DNA of 39,779 bases from Phyllobacteriaceae bacterium UBA1940 (GCA_002336975.1 DDFA01000100.1:793-40571), one strand, 5' to 3'. Shown: positions 15,793 through 24,688, counted from the first letter of the stretch. Notes: generated from the letters alone by a model not told the origin. Translations and numbers: made by a program.

Positions 15793-17347
15793 ACCAATAG
15801 CAGGCGCCGCGCTCGCGATCGCCACCGCCTGGAGTTCGGCGGCCTTCGCGCAGCAAACGCTGACAATTGCGATTTCAGGCGAAATCGAGACCCTCGATCC
15901 GCCATTCTCGCAATTCCAGCGCTCGAACGAAGTCAACTACAACGTCCTCGACCAGTTTTTCCGCTACGGATGGGCCGACACCGGCAAGGGCTACGCGCTC
16001 GCCGACACGGCCAAGGTCGAAGGCTCCGCGTTCGAAAGCTGGACCTGGAGCGGCGACAACAAGGTCCTGACGCTGAAGATGCGCAAGGACGCCAAGTTCA
16101 CCGCCTCCGGCAAGCCGGTCACCGCCGACGACGTGCTCTACTGGGTCGAACGGGCCCGCGGCACCAAGGCCGGCACCGACTGGAACGTCAACACCGCCCA
16201 CATCGAAAACGTCAAGGCGATCGACGCCAGCACGGTTGAGATAACGTTTTCTCAGGCATCGCCATGGTTCTTCGCCCTTTTCCGCGACCAGAGCCAGGCG
16301 CCGATCGAGGCGGCCGTCGCCAAGGAACATCACACAGCCGACGACCCGTGGGCGGCCAAGTGGCTGTCCAAGAACAGCCCCGGTTCAGGCGAATATTCGG
16401 TCGCCGAATGGCAGCCCGGCGTCGAGATGCGCCTCGCCGCCAACCCCTCCTACTGGGACGGCAAGGCGTTCTTCGACAATGTCGTCCTGAAGACCGTTCC
16501 GTCGTCGGCCAACCGGGCGCTGCTGCTCAAGAACGGCGAGGTCGACATCGCCCGCGACCTGTCGAACGACGAGATCAACCTGCTACGCGACGCGCCCGGC
16601 GTGAAGATCGTCTCGGTGCCGACCCGCAACCAGATGCTGTTCGGTTTCAACACGACGCAGGCGCCTTTCGACAACGCCAAGGTTCGCCAGGCGCTTGCCT
16701 GGGCGGTTCCCTATGACGACATCGTCGCCGGCCTGTTCGCGGGCGCCGGCCACGCGTCGAAGGGTCCGATCCCGGTCGAGGGCCAGGGCCATGATTCGGC
16801 GCTCTGGACCGTCTCGACCAACATCGACAAGGCCAAGCAGTTGCTCGCCGAAGCCGGCCATCCGAACGGTTTCGCCTTCACGCTCGACATTGACGACGGC
16901 AACCCCACCGCCCAGCAGATCGCGGTCGTCCTGAAGGACGCGTTCTCCAAGGCCGGGGTCGACATGACCATCAATGTGCAGCCCGCATCGGTGTTCGCGG
17001 AAGGCCTGGGCAAGCTCAGCCACCAGGCGTGGATGCGCGACCTGCTCTGGTATGTCGACGACGCCGGCTACACCGGCGAGCTGTTCTTCAAGACCAAGGC
17101 CGTCGCCAACTGGATGGGCTACAGCAATCCGAAGCTCGACGAGACCATCACCAAGCTCGGCGTCGCGGTCGATCCGGCCGAACGCAAGGCGCTGGCCGCA
17201 GACTACCAGAAGATCCTGATCGAGGACATGCCGACGATCGCCATTGTCGACATGCCGTTCGAGATCGCCATGCGCGACAATATCGAGGGCTATGTCCAAT
17301 TGCCCGACAACCTGCTCTGGTACTGGCCGTTGAAGCGCGCCCAGTAA
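15785..17347 (+). CDS. ABC transporter substrate-binding protein, dipeptide/oligopeptide type (family 5)
   Basis: 520 residues with a signal peptide ending AFA at residue 22. Family 5 SBP features: GEIETLDPPFSQFQRSNEVNYNVLDQF, the cluster KFTASGKPVTADDVLYW (104-120), YWDGKAFFDNVVLK and NAKVRQALAWAVPYDDIV. Members bind peptides, nickel, or oligosaccharides and glycosides, so the family name does not fix the ligand. Overlaps lacI by eight bases. Residues 152-157 (EITFSQ) are encoded by the second operator copy, with A/T-ending codons ATA, TTT and TCT that stand out from the surrounding G/C-ending usage. A strong stem-loop follows the stop. Confidence 0.92.
   Translation: MFRPIAGAALAIATAWSSAAFAQQTLTIAISGEIETLDPPFSQFQRSNEVNYNVLDQFFRYGWADTGKGYALADTAKVEGSAFESWTWSGDNKVLTLKMRKDAKFTASGKPVTADDVLYWVERARGTKAGTDWNVNTAHIENVKAIDASTVEITFSQASPWFFALFRDQSQAPIEAAVAKEHHTADDPWAAKWLSKNSPGSGEYSVAEWQPGVEMRLAANPSYWDGKAFFDNVVLKTVPSSANRALLLKNGEVDIARDLSNDEINLLRDAPGVKIVSVPTRNQMLFGFNTTQAPFDNAKVRQALAWAVPYDDIVAGLFAGAGHASKGPIPVEGQGHDSALWTVSTNIDKAKQLLAEAGHPNGFAFTLDIDDGNPTAQQIAVVLKDAFSKAGVDMTINVQPASVFAEGLGKLSHQAWMRDLLWYVDDAGYTGELFFKTKAVANWMGYSNPKLDETITKLGVAVDPAERKALAADYQKILIEDMPTIAIVDMPFEIAMRDNIEGYVQLPDNLLWYWPLKRAQ
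16237..16254. promoter_or_regulatory. LacI-type operator, copy 2 (inside SBP coding sequence)
   Basis: An exact copy of the 18-bp near-palindrome before lacI; the identity extends to 21 bases (16236-16256 versus 14718-14738). The centres are 1518 bp apart. It lies wholly within codons 151-157 of the SBP gene. Such an auxiliary intragenic operator recalls lac O2 within lacZ and would allow DNA looping or act as a roadblock. The role is inferred; the exact repetition of a symmetric sequence is directly seen. Confidence 0.7.
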
Positions 17348-17353
17348 TCGCTT

Positions 17354-17379
17354 GCGGGACCCGCCCCGGCGGGTCCCGC
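17354..17379 (+). terminator. Stem-loop between SBP and permease genes (attenuator or mRNA-stabilising)
   Basis: A perfect 12-bp stem, GCGGGACCCGCC at 17354-17365 and its complement at 17368-17379, with nominally two unpaired bases (closing pairs would open in RNA), followed by CATTTTC. It sits six bases after the SBP stop and before the first permease. The T-run is short, so termination is probably partial. Hairpins here commonly keep SBP expression above permease expression, by limiting read-through or protecting the upstream mRNA. Confidence 0.7.
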
Positions 17380-17397
17380 CATTTTCTCACCCGACGC

Positions 17398-18435
17398 ATG
17401 CCAACGGTCATGGACAGCACCCGCCACTGGATCAAATTTCTGGCAAAGCGCCTCGGCGGCCTGGCGCTGTCGCTGTGGATCGTGTCGCTGATCACGTTCA
17501 CGGTCACCAGGCTGATCGGTAACCCGGTCTATCTGCTGCTGGGGCCGCGCTACACCGAAGACCAGTTCCAGGCGGCGGTGCAGCGGCTCGGGCTCGACCG
17601 GCCGATCTGGGACCAATATCTGACCTATCTCGGCAATGTCCTGACCGGCGATCTCGGCGTCTCGCGCTATACGCAGACGCCGGTGCTTGAGGACCTCCTG
17701 CACCGGGCGCCGGCGACGCTGGAACTGTCGACGCTGGCGCTGCTGCTCGGCGTCGCCTGGGCGGTTCCCGCCGGCATCGCCGCGGCCCGCAATCCGCGCG
17801 GCTGGTTCGCCTGGTTCGCCGACGCCATCGCGCGGATCGGCGTCTCGCTCCCCGGTTTCTGGCTGTCGCTCTTGCTGGTGTTCGTATTCTTCGCGCAGCT
17901 TCAATGGTTGCCGGCCCCGCTTGGCCGCATCGACGAGGCCTATCGCGATCTGCCCGTCGTCACCGGCTGGATGACGATCGACACGCTGCTGGCCGGCAAC
18001 CTTGCCGCGTTCGGCTCGGCGCTGGCGCATCTGGTGATGCCGGTCGTCGCGCTTGCGATCACGACATGCCCCTCGATCTTCCAGATCACCCGGGCGCGGA
18101 CCGAGGAAATCATGGCGTCCGACTATATCCGCTCGGCGCGCGCCTTCGGCATGCCGGACCGCACCATCCGCCGCTACATGCTGCTCAACATGGCGGCGCC
18201 GGTGCTGACCATGATCGCGATGACCTACGGCTTCCTGATCTCGGGAACGGTGTTGGTGGAAGTCGTGTTCACCTGGCCGGGCCTCGGGCTCTACGCGGTC
18301 AACGCCATGAGCCATTCCGACTACGAACCGGTCCAGGGCGTCGTGCTGTTCACGACCGCGTTCTACCTGTTCCTCTACATGGCGGCCGACATCGTCAACG
18401 GCGTCATCGACCCGCGCGCGAGGGCGAGCTCATGA
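17398..18435 (+). CDS. ABC transporter permease, DppB-type
   Basis: 345 residues from ATG 17398; ATG 17410 (MDSTRHW) is an alternative. It opens with FLAKRLGGLALSLWIVSLITFTVTRLIGNP, as DppB/OppB permeases do, and has LGLDRPIWDQYLTYLGNVLTGDLGVS. The EAA cytoplasmic loop is visible as ARTEEIMASDYIRSARAFGMPDRTIRRYMLLNMAAPVLT, the contact for the ATPases. About six membrane spans. Separated from the SBP by a stem-loop; the stop overlaps the DppC-type start by four bases. Confidence 0.9.
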   Translation: MPTVMDSTRHWIKFLAKRLGGLALSLWIVSLITFTVTRLIGNPVYLLLGPRYTEDQFQAAVQRLGLDRPIWDQYLTYLGNVLTGDLGVSRYTQTPVLEDLLHRAPATLELSTLALLLGVAWAVPAGIAAARNPRGWFAWFADAIARIGVSLPGFWLSLLLVFVFFAQLQWLPAPLGRIDEAYRDLPVVTGWMTIDTLLAGNLAAFGSALAHLVMPVVALAITTCPSIFQITRARTEEIMASDYIRSARAFGMPDRTIRRYMLLNMAAPVLTMIAMTYGFLISGTVLVEVVFTWPGLGLYAVNAMSHSDYEPVQGVVLFTTAFYLFLYMAADIVNGVIDPRARASS

Positions 18436-19295
18436 GCGCCGTCGACATCGCGCCTGCCCGCCCCTCGCTGTTCCGCCGCGCCATCGACCGCAATGGCGGC
18501 TGGCGCGTCGCCATCGTCTTCGGGGCGCTTGCCGCGATCATCGTCTTGGGGCTGCTCGCGCCGCTGCTGCCGCTGCAGGACCCTATCAAGCCGAACCCGC
18601 TGGCCAAGCTTGCGGCGCCGTCGCTGCAACACCTGTTCGGCACCGACAACAACGGCATGGACGTATTTTCGCGCACCATCTACGCGATCCGCACCGACTT
18701 CACCCTGGCGCTGTCGTCGGTGCTCCTGGGCGTGCTCGTCGGAGTGCCGCTGGGCGCCATTTCGGGTTATTTCGGCGGCTGGACCGACGCCGTCGTCTCG
18801 CGCCTGTCCGAAGTCATCCAGGGGTTTCCGCAGATCCTGTTCGGCATGGCGTTCATCGCCGCGGCAGGCAACTCGCTGACCAGCGTCGTTCTCGTCGTGG
18901 CGATCTACAACGTGCCGGTCTACGCCAAGATGGTCCGCTCGGTGATCGTGCCGCTGCGCGACATCGACTATGTGCAGGCGGCGAAGGTGGCTGGCAACCG
19001 ACCGATGCGGGTCATCTTCCGCCACATCGTGCCGAACGCGATGACGCCGGTCTTCGCCCAACTGCCGCTGTCGTGCGCCTATGCGGTGCAGATGATCGCC
19101 GGCCTGTCCTTCATCGGCCTCGGGGTTCCGATCCCGACGCCGGAATGGGGGTCGATGATCCAGCTCGGCGCCAATTACATGGTCTTCGGCAAATGGTGGC
19201 TGTCGATCTTCCCCGGCCTTGCCCTGTTCCTGTCGGTGTGGCTGCTCAACGCCTCCTCGACGATCCTGCAATCGATCTGGGCGCGCCGCACATGA
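18432..19295 (+). CDS. ABC transporter permease, DppC-type
   Basis: 287 residues from ATG 18432 (ATGA overlap with the previous gene). N-terminal membrane segment FGALAAIIVLGLLAPLLPLQDP, then HLFGTDNNGMDVFSRTIYAIRTDFTLAL, typical of DppC/OppC, where GTD-x-x-G-x-D is usual. The EAA-like loop is seen as DIDYVQAAKVAGNRPMRVIFRHIVPNAMTPV, followed by GLSFIGLGVPIPTPEWGSMIQLG. It pairs with the DppB-type subunit to form the membrane channel. It overlaps the ATPase gene by four bases. Confidence 0.9.
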   Translation: MSAVDIAPARPSLFRRAIDRNGGWRVAIVFGALAAIIVLGLLAPLLPLQDPIKPNPLAKLAAPSLQHLFGTDNNGMDVFSRTIYAIRTDFTLALSSVLLGVLVGVPLGAISGYFGGWTDAVVSRLSEVIQGFPQILFGMAFIAAAGNSLTSVVLVVAIYNVPVYAKMVRSVIVPLRDIDYVQAAKVAGNRPMRVIFRHIVPNAMTPVFAQLPLSCAYAVQMIAGLSFIGLGVPIPTPEWGSMIQLGANYMVFGKWWLSIFPGLALFLSVWLLNASSTILQSIWARRT

Positions 19296-20248
19296 CCGCA
19301 CTGCTCGACATCAGGGATTTGAGCGTCAGGTTCCGCCAGGGGCGCCAATCGGTCTACGCGCTGGACCAGGTCTCGATCAGCGTCGGCCGCTCCGAACGCG
19401 TCGCCATCGTCGGCGAGAGCGGCTCGGGCAAGACCGTGTCGTCGATCGCGGCGATGCGGCTGCTGCCGCCCACCGCCGAGATCACCTCCGGCGCCATCAG
19501 CTTCGACGGCGAGGACCTGGCGTCGGCCTCCGAGGCGCAGATGAGCGCCATCCGCGGCCGGCGCATGGCGATGGTGTTCCAGAACGCGCCGCATTCGCTG
19601 AACCCGCTTCTCACCGTCGGCCGGCAGATCGCCGACGTGCATCTGCGCCACAATGGCGGCAGCCGCGAACAGGCGTGGGCGGCGGCCGTGGCGGCGCTTG
19701 AGGCGACCGGCATTCCCGACGCCGCCAATCGCGCCAACCTCTACGCCTACGAATATTCCGGCGGCATGGCGCAGCGGGCGATGATCGCCATGGCCCTGAC
19801 CTGCCGCCCCGATCTTTTGATCGCCGACGAGCCGACATCGGGTCTCGACGTGACGATCCAGCTGCAGGTGCTCGACCTGATCCGGGCGGTGGCCGACGAA
19901 ACCGGCGCGGCGCTGATGCTGATCACCCACGAGATCGGCCAGATCGCCGGGCTCTGCTCGCGCGTCGTGGTGATGTATGCCGGCCGCGTCTTCGAAGACG
20001 GCCCGGCCGACCTGGTGCTGTCGTCGCCCGCCAATCCCTACACCGCGGCGCTGCTCGACTGCGCCGAGCCGGGCGACGGCGACTTTCCGTTCATACCCGG
20101 TCGCGCGCCCGACCTGCGCCAGCGTCCGTCCGGCTGCCCCTTCGCGCCGCGCTGCGTCAAGGCGCGGGACCGGTGTCGGGCCGACAGGCCGGAGCCGCGT
20201 TCCCATGCGGGACGGCTCGTCGCCTGCCATTTCCCGGAGGCGCCATGA
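19292..20248 (+). CDS. ABC transporter ATP-binding protein, DppD-type
   Basis: 318 residues from ATG 19292. Walker A GESGSGKT at 41-48, Q-loop VFQNAPHSLNP, signature SGGMAQ at 156-161 (a usual variant for this position), Walker B LLIADEP ending at 181, and H-loop LMLITHEIG. The C-terminal oligopeptide/dipeptide extension is present with GCPFAPRC and further cysteines, which in some relatives bind an iron-sulfur cluster. Cytoplasmic energy-coupling subunit. Start and stop overlap the neighbours by four bases. Confidence 0.92.
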   Translation: MTALLDIRDLSVRFRQGRQSVYALDQVSISVGRSERVAIVGESGSGKTVSSIAAMRLLPPTAEITSGAISFDGEDLASASEAQMSAIRGRRMAMVFQNAPHSLNPLLTVGRQIADVHLRHNGGSREQAWAAAVAALEATGIPDAANRANLYAYEYSGGMAQRAMIAMALTCRPDLLIADEPTSGLDVTIQLQVLDLIRAVADETGAALMLITHEIGQIAGLCSRVVVMYAGRVFEDGPADLVLSSPANPYTAALLDCAEPGDGDFPFIPGRAPDLRQRPSGCPFAPRCVKARDRCRADRPEPRSHAGRLVACHFPEAP

Positions 20249-21201
20249 GCACCCGTCTGATCGAGGTCCGGGGCGCGGTGAAGACGTTCGCGCTGCGGCG
20301 CGGCGGGCGCAGGATGACCGCGCTCGACGACGTCACCGTCTTCCTCGACCGCGGCGAGACGCTCGGCGTCGTCGGCGAAAGCGGCTCGGGCAAATCGACG
20401 CTCGGCCGCGCGATCTTGCGGCTGATCGATCTCGACAGCGGCTCGATCCGCTTCGAGGGCGCCGAAATCCAGGCGATCACGCAGGCCGAGTTCCGGCCGT
20501 TGCGCGCCAAACTGCAGATGGTGTTCCAGAACCCGGCGACCTCGTTCAATCCGATCCTCACCATCGAGGAAACGCTGATCGACGCGATGCAGCTGACGCC
20601 GGACCTGTCGCGCGCCGAGCAGCGCGACCGCGCGCGCCAGCTGTTGCTCGACGTCGAGCTGGGCGATCGGTTCCTGCACCTTTACCCGCACGAGATGAGC
20701 GGCGGCCAGCTCCAGCGCGCCGCGGTGGCGCGCGCGCTGGCGCCGCAGCCGGCGATGATCTTCCTCGACGAGCCGACGGCGGCCCTCGACATGTCGGTGC
20801 GCGGGCAGGTGCTCAACATGCTGCGCGCGTTGCAGCGCAAGCGCGACACCGCCTTCATGCTCGTCTCGCACGACCTGCGCGTCATTCGCGGCGCGGCCGA
20901 CCGCGTCGTCGTCATGTATATGGGCCAGGTGGTCGAGGAAGCCTCGCGCGGCGCGCTGTTCGAGCGGCCGTTGCATCCCTACACCCGCGCCCTGTTCTCG
21001 GCGGTCAGCGCCGGCCCGCGCGAACATCTCAAGGGCGAGGCTGTCGCCGCGTCCGGCCCCGGCTGCCGGCTTGCCGGCCGCTGCGCCTTCGCCACGGGCG
21101 GATGCCGCGACCCGCAGCCGCTAACCGAAATCGAACCCGGTCGAAGGGTCCGCTGCTGGCGCGCCCTCGACCTGCCCGCATTCCAGAAGGAGCACGCATA
21201 A
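20245..21201 (+). CDS. ABC transporter ATP-binding protein, DppF-type
   Basis: 318 residues from ATG 20245, preceded by GGAGG. Walker A GESGSGKST at 44-52, Q-loop QMVFQNPATSFNP, signature MSGGQLQR from 151, Walker B IFLDEPTAALD, H-loop MLVSHDLRVI. The C-terminal extension with GCRLAGRCAFATGGC keeps the cysteine pattern of the family. Forms the ATPase heterodimer with the DppD-type subunit. Its TAA stop shares one base with the next ATG (TAATG), so the first catabolic gene is coupled to transporter translation. Confidence 0.92.
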   Translation: MSTRLIEVRGAVKTFALRRGGRRMTALDDVTVFLDRGETLGVVGESGSGKSTLGRAILRLIDLDSGSIRFEGAEIQAITQAEFRPLRAKLQMVFQNPATSFNPILTIEETLIDAMQLTPDLSRAEQRDRARQLLLDVELGDRFLHLYPHEMSGGQLQRAAVARALAPQPAMIFLDEPTAALDMSVRGQVLNMLRALQRKRDTAFMLVSHDLRVIRGAADRVVVMYMGQVVEEASRGALFERPLHPYTRALFSAVSAGPREHLKGEAVAASGPGCRLAGRCAFATGGCRDPQPLTEIEPGRRVRCWRALDLPAFQKEHA

Positions 21202-22214
21202 TGGACTTTTCATCCGCCGATCTCGTCGACGCGTTCCGGATCGAGCTTGAACTTTGCAAGGTCCAGGCCGGCGAAAACGTCCTGATCTTCACCGACCCCC
21301 GCTTCGTGCGGCCCGAATATGCGCCGGCCGCCTTCGCCGCCGCGCGCACGCTCGGCGCCAACGCCTATGTGATGACCTCGCAAGGCGACCAGATGCTTGA
21401 CGACAAACTCGTGCGCGCCGCCTGGCGCAACGCCGACATGATCTTGGGCATGTCGATGCTGCCGCGCGGCATCGGCTCGTGGATGTACACCGACACGTCG
21501 AACGACGCGCTCAAGGCCGGCGCCCGGGTGCTGATGGTGCAGGAACCCTTCGCCGGGTTGAAGCGCATGCTGCCCAACGAAACGATCCGCCGCCGCGGCC
21601 TGATCGGCGCGCAGATGATGCAGGAGGCCAAGGAAATCCGGGTCACCTCGGCGGCGGGGTCCGACTATGTGATGCGCAAGGACGGCCGCAAGGGCGCCTA
21701 TCAGTGCGGCATCGCCGACGAAAAGGGCCGCTGGGACCACTGGCCGTCGGGCATGGTCGCCTGCGCTCCGCTCGAGGACAGCGCCGAGGGCGTCTATGTC
21801 GTCGAGCCGGGCGACGTGCTGCTCGGCCTGTGGCGCTATGCGCAGAACCGGGTCAAGATGACGCTCGAGAAGGGCAAGATCGTCAAGATCGAGGGCGGTT
21901 CCGACGCCTACCTCCTGCAGGCCTATCTCGACGGCCACGGCGACGACGGCGCCTACCGGTTCTCGCATGCCGGCTGGGGGACTGACGAACGCGCCGACTG
22001 GGGCGCGATCGGCATGGATTCGGAATCCAAATACGGAACCGTGCTGGTTGCGATCGGCCGCAACGTCTTCGACGCGCCGACCGAGCATTGCGGCCTTGGC
22101 GGCGTCAACAACTCAACCGCCCACTGCGACATCTGCTGCCGCAACACATCCTTCTGGCTGGACGGAAAACTCATCGTCGAGAACGAGCAGTTCCTCGTCC
22201 CCGACCTGCGCTGA
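21201..22214 (+). CDS. NicX-like / M29-aminopeptidase-related metalloenzyme (putative ring-cleavage dioxygenase)
   Basis: 337 residues, cytoplasmic. The central block AGSDYVMRKDGRKGAYQCGIADEKGRWDHWPSG and the EDSAEGVYVVEPGDVLL region resemble 2,5-dihydroxypyridine 5,6-dioxygenase (NicX), a relative of M29 aminopeptidases. Candidate Fe ligands are retained: His256 in FSHAGWG, and His308 and Asp310 in TAHCDI. The His of RWDHWPSG (His180) matches a catalytic His of NicX. The NicX His found near residue 105 is not obvious here; the region reads MSMLPRGIGS. Databases may label such proteins leucyl aminopeptidase. Its position between an ABC importer and a sugar isomerase/kinase pair is unexpected. 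The substrate is unknown and may be a heterocycle or a sugar-linked ring. Confidence 0.72.
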   Translation: MDFSSADLVDAFRIELELCKVQAGENVLIFTDPRFVRPEYAPAAFAAARTLGANAYVMTSQGDQMLDDKLVRAAWRNADMILGMSMLPRGIGSWMYTDTSNDALKAGARVLMVQEPFAGLKRMLPNETIRRRGLIGAQMMQEAKEIRVTSAAGSDYVMRKDGRKGAYQCGIADEKGRWDHWPSGMVACAPLEDSAEGVYVVEPGDVLLGLWRYAQNRVKMTLEKGKIVKIEGGSDAYLLQAYLDGHGDDGAYRFSHAGWGTDERADWGAIGMDSESKYGTVLVAIGRNVFDAPTEHCGLGGVNNSTAHCDICCRNTSFWLDGKLIVENEQFLVPDLR

Positions 22215-22252
22215 ACCGGCGCCGAAGCCAATTCCTGATCCCGGAGACCTGA

Positions 22253-23011
22253 ATGCCCGCCCCCAAGTCGAAGCCGAAAATCCTCATCGTCGGTGAATCC
22301 GTCTTCAAGATTCACACGCACTACAAGGGGTTCGCATCCTACGAAACCGGCTACATCACCATGTCGCTCGATCCGTTCATCGACCGGTTCGTCGATTCCG
22401 GGCTCGAGATCGACTTCATGCCCAACCATGAAGTCTCGCTCAAATTCCCGTTCACCATGGATGAACTGTCGAAATGGGACGCCATCGTGATCTCCGATGC
22501 GCCCGCCGACAGTTTCCTGCTCGCTCCCGACACGCTGGCCGGAAAAATCATGCCCAACCGCATCCGCCTGCTCGGCGACTGGGTGCGCAAGGGCGGCGGC
22601 TTCGCCATGATCGGCGGCTGGATGTCGTTCGGCGGCTTTCACGGCAAGGGCCACTGGGCGTTTTCGCCGATGGCCGACCTGATCCCCGCGACCATCCTGC
22701 CGCACGACGACCGCATGGAAGTCCCGGAAGGGCTGGTTCCGGCCGCGATGGCGAAACACCCGGTCCTGGACGGCCTCCCCGAAACATGGCCCGATTTCCT
22801 CGGCTACAACCGGCTCACCGACCCGACCGGCGAGGTGCTGCTGAAATTTGCCAATGGCGATCCGCTGCTGGTGACGGAGCGCATCGGCGACGGCCGCGTC
22901 GCGGCGTTCACCTCCGACATTCTGCCGCATTGGGGCTCGCCGAGATTTCTGGAATGGCCGGGCTACGTGCCGTTCTGGACCAATCTCTTCCGCTGGATCG
23001 CGGGCCGCTGA
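22253..23011 (+). CDS. Glutamine-amidotransferase-like protein without cysteine (PF07090-like)
   Basis: 252 residues. The sequence resembles putative glutamine amidotransferase class-1-like proteins of the PF07090/DUF1355 type: KPKILIVGESVF at the N-terminus, WDAIVISDAPADSFLL, RLLGDWVRKGGGFAMIGGWMSFGG and VTERIGDGRVAAFTSDILPHWG. The nucleophile-elbow position reads GGWMSFGG, and the protein contains no cysteine, so ordinary glutaminase chemistry is excluded. It may be a binding or scaffold protein, or a hydrolase with other chemistry. ATG 22253 lies 38 bases after the NicX-like gene, with GGAGA upstream. Operon membership ties it to the same unknown pathway. Confidence 0.72.
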   Translation: MPAPKSKPKILIVGESVFKIHTHYKGFASYETGYITMSLDPFIDRFVDSGLEIDFMPNHEVSLKFPFTMDELSKWDAIVISDAPADSFLLAPDTLAGKIMPNRIRLLGDWVRKGGGFAMIGGWMSFGGFHGKGHWAFSPMADLIPATILPHDDRMEVPEGLVPAAMAKHPVLDGLPETWPDFLGYNRLTDPTGEVLLKFANGDPLLVTERIGDGRVAAFTSDILPHWGSPRFLEWPGYVPFWTNLFRWIAGR

Positions 23012-23041
23012 GCCCCAGTCGCGTCGGAAGGGAGAGCGCCC

Positions 23042-24688
23042 ATGACATGTTTGATCGGCATTGACGTCGGCACCGGCAGCGCTCGCGCGGGCGTGTTCGA
23101 CCGGTCAGGCGCGCTGCTCGGGACGGCGTCCGCGCCGATCCCGTCGTCCAGTCCGCGGCCGGACTATTTCCAGCAAAGTTCGGCGGATATCTGGAAGGCG
23201 GTCCGCGCGTGCGTGCGCGCCGCTATCGGCCAGGCTGGATGCGACGCGTCGGACATCGACGGCATCGGCTTCGACGCCACCTGTTCGCTGGTCGTGTCCG
23301 GCGCCGGCGGCGCGCCCGTCAGCGTCAGCCCCGACGGCCAGCCCGACCAGGACGTGATCCTGTGGATGGACCACCGGGCGGTCGCCGACGCCGACGCGAT
23401 TACCGCGACCGGCGCGCAGGTGCTGTCCTATGTGGGCGGCCGCATCTCGCCGGAAATGCAGATGCCCAAACTGCGCTGGCTCAAACGCGAACTGCCGAAA
23501 AGCTGGGCGCGCGCGACCCGCTTCTGGGACCTGCCCGACTGGCTCGTGCACCGCGCCACCGCCACCGAGACCCGCTCGCTGTGCTCGGCCGTGTGCAAAT
23601 GGACCTATCTCGGACAGAAGGGAACGAACGGCGAAGGCTGGGACGACGCCTTCCTGGAAACGATCGGCCTTGCCGACCTGGCCGACGACGACCACATCGC
23701 CATCGGCAATCGCTTCGCCGCTCCCGGCGCGCGCGCCGGTCTTCTGACCGAGAAGGCGGCGGCCGGCCTTGGGCTCAGAGCCGGCATCGCGGTCGCCAGC
23801 GGCATGATCGACGCCTATGCCGGCGCGCTCGGCACGCTGGGCGTACGCGACGACGCCGGCGTGACTGACCATGCCGGGCGGCTGGCGCTGATCGCCGGCA
23901 CCTCGACCTGCCATATCGCCGTCTCCGCCGACCCGACCTTCGTCCCCGGGGTCTGGGGACCCTATCATTCGGTGCTGATGCCGGGCCTGTGGGCCAATGA
24001 AGGCGGCCAGTCGGCCGCCGGCGCGCTGATCGATTCGGTGCTTGGCCGCCATGCCGCGATGGCCGGCCTGTCGCGCGACGGCAAGACGGCGAGCGCGGCG
24101 CGCAAGCTCGAGGACCGGCTGTCGCAAATGGCGGCCGACACCGCCTTTCTGACCACCGACCGTCATGTTCAGCCGGATTTCCACGGCAACCGCTCGCCGC
24201 TGGCCGAGCCCTGGCGGCGCGGCGCGATCAGCGGACTGACGCTTGAGGCCGGAACCGACGATCTGGCGCTCGACTATCTCGCCACCGTCCAGGCCCTCGC
24301 CTACGGCACACGCCAAATCGTCGAGGCGATGCGGCGACAGGGCGTCGCCGTCGACACGCTGGTGGTCAGCGGCGGGCTGGCCCGCAACCGGCTTTACTTG
24401 CGCGAACACGCCGACGCGACCGGTTGCCGGGTGCTCGTTCCCGAACAGGTCGAGCCGGTGCTGCTCGGCTCGGCGATGATGGCGGCGGTCGCCTGCGGCG
24501 TTTTCGCCGACCTGGCGACGGCCATGGCGGCGATGAGCGGCGGCGGCGACGCCATCGCGCCGCGCGGCGGCGCGGTCGGCGCCTATCACGACGCCAAATA
24601 CCGGGTGCTGCGAAAGATGCAGGACGATTTTGCGGAATATCGCGCGATCATGGCCGACGCCGGCGCGCAAGGCATGGGGGAAAACTGA
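23042..24688 (+). CDS. FGGY-family pentulose kinase (D-ribulose kinase type)
   Basis: 548 residues. It closely follows the FGGY/YDR109C subgroup, recognised by [15 protein letters not shown] (6-20), [12 protein letters not shown] with the TCSLV motif that marks D-ribulokinases of this type, [40 protein letters not shown], the probable catalytic Asp257 in [37 protein letters not shown], and [14 protein letters not shown]. Reaction: D-ribulose plus ATP to D-ribulose 5-phosphate, which enters the pentose phosphate pathway directly. A related pentulose is possible. It shares one base with the next gene (TGATG). It is the best clue that the operon handles a pentose-containing compound. Confidence 0.88.
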   Translation: MTCLIGIDVGTGSARAGVFDRSGALLGTASAPIPSSSPRPDYFQQSSADIWKAVRACVRAAIGQAGCDASDIDGIGFDATCSLVVSGAGGAPVSVSPDGQPDQDVILWMDHRAVADADAITATGAQVLSYVGGRISPEMQMPKLRWLKRELPKSWARATRFWDLPDWLVHRATATETRSLCSAVCKWTYLGQKGTNGEGWDDAFLETIGLADLADDDHIAIGNRFAAPGARAGLLTEKAAAGLGLRAGIAVASGMIDAYAGALGTLGVRDDAGVTDHAGRLALIAGTSTCHIAVSADPTFVPGVWGPYHSVLMPGLWANEGGQSAAGALIDSVLGRHAAMAGLSRDGKTASAARKLEDRLSQMAADTAFLTTDRHVQPDFHGNRSPLAEPWRRGAISGLTLEAGTDDLALDYLATVQALAYGTRQIVEAMRRQGVAVDTLVVSGGLARNRLYLREHADATGCRVLVPEQVEPVLLGSAMMAAVACGVFADLATAMAAMSGGGDAIAPRGGAVGAYHDAKYRVLRKMQDDFAEYRAIMADAGAQGMGEN

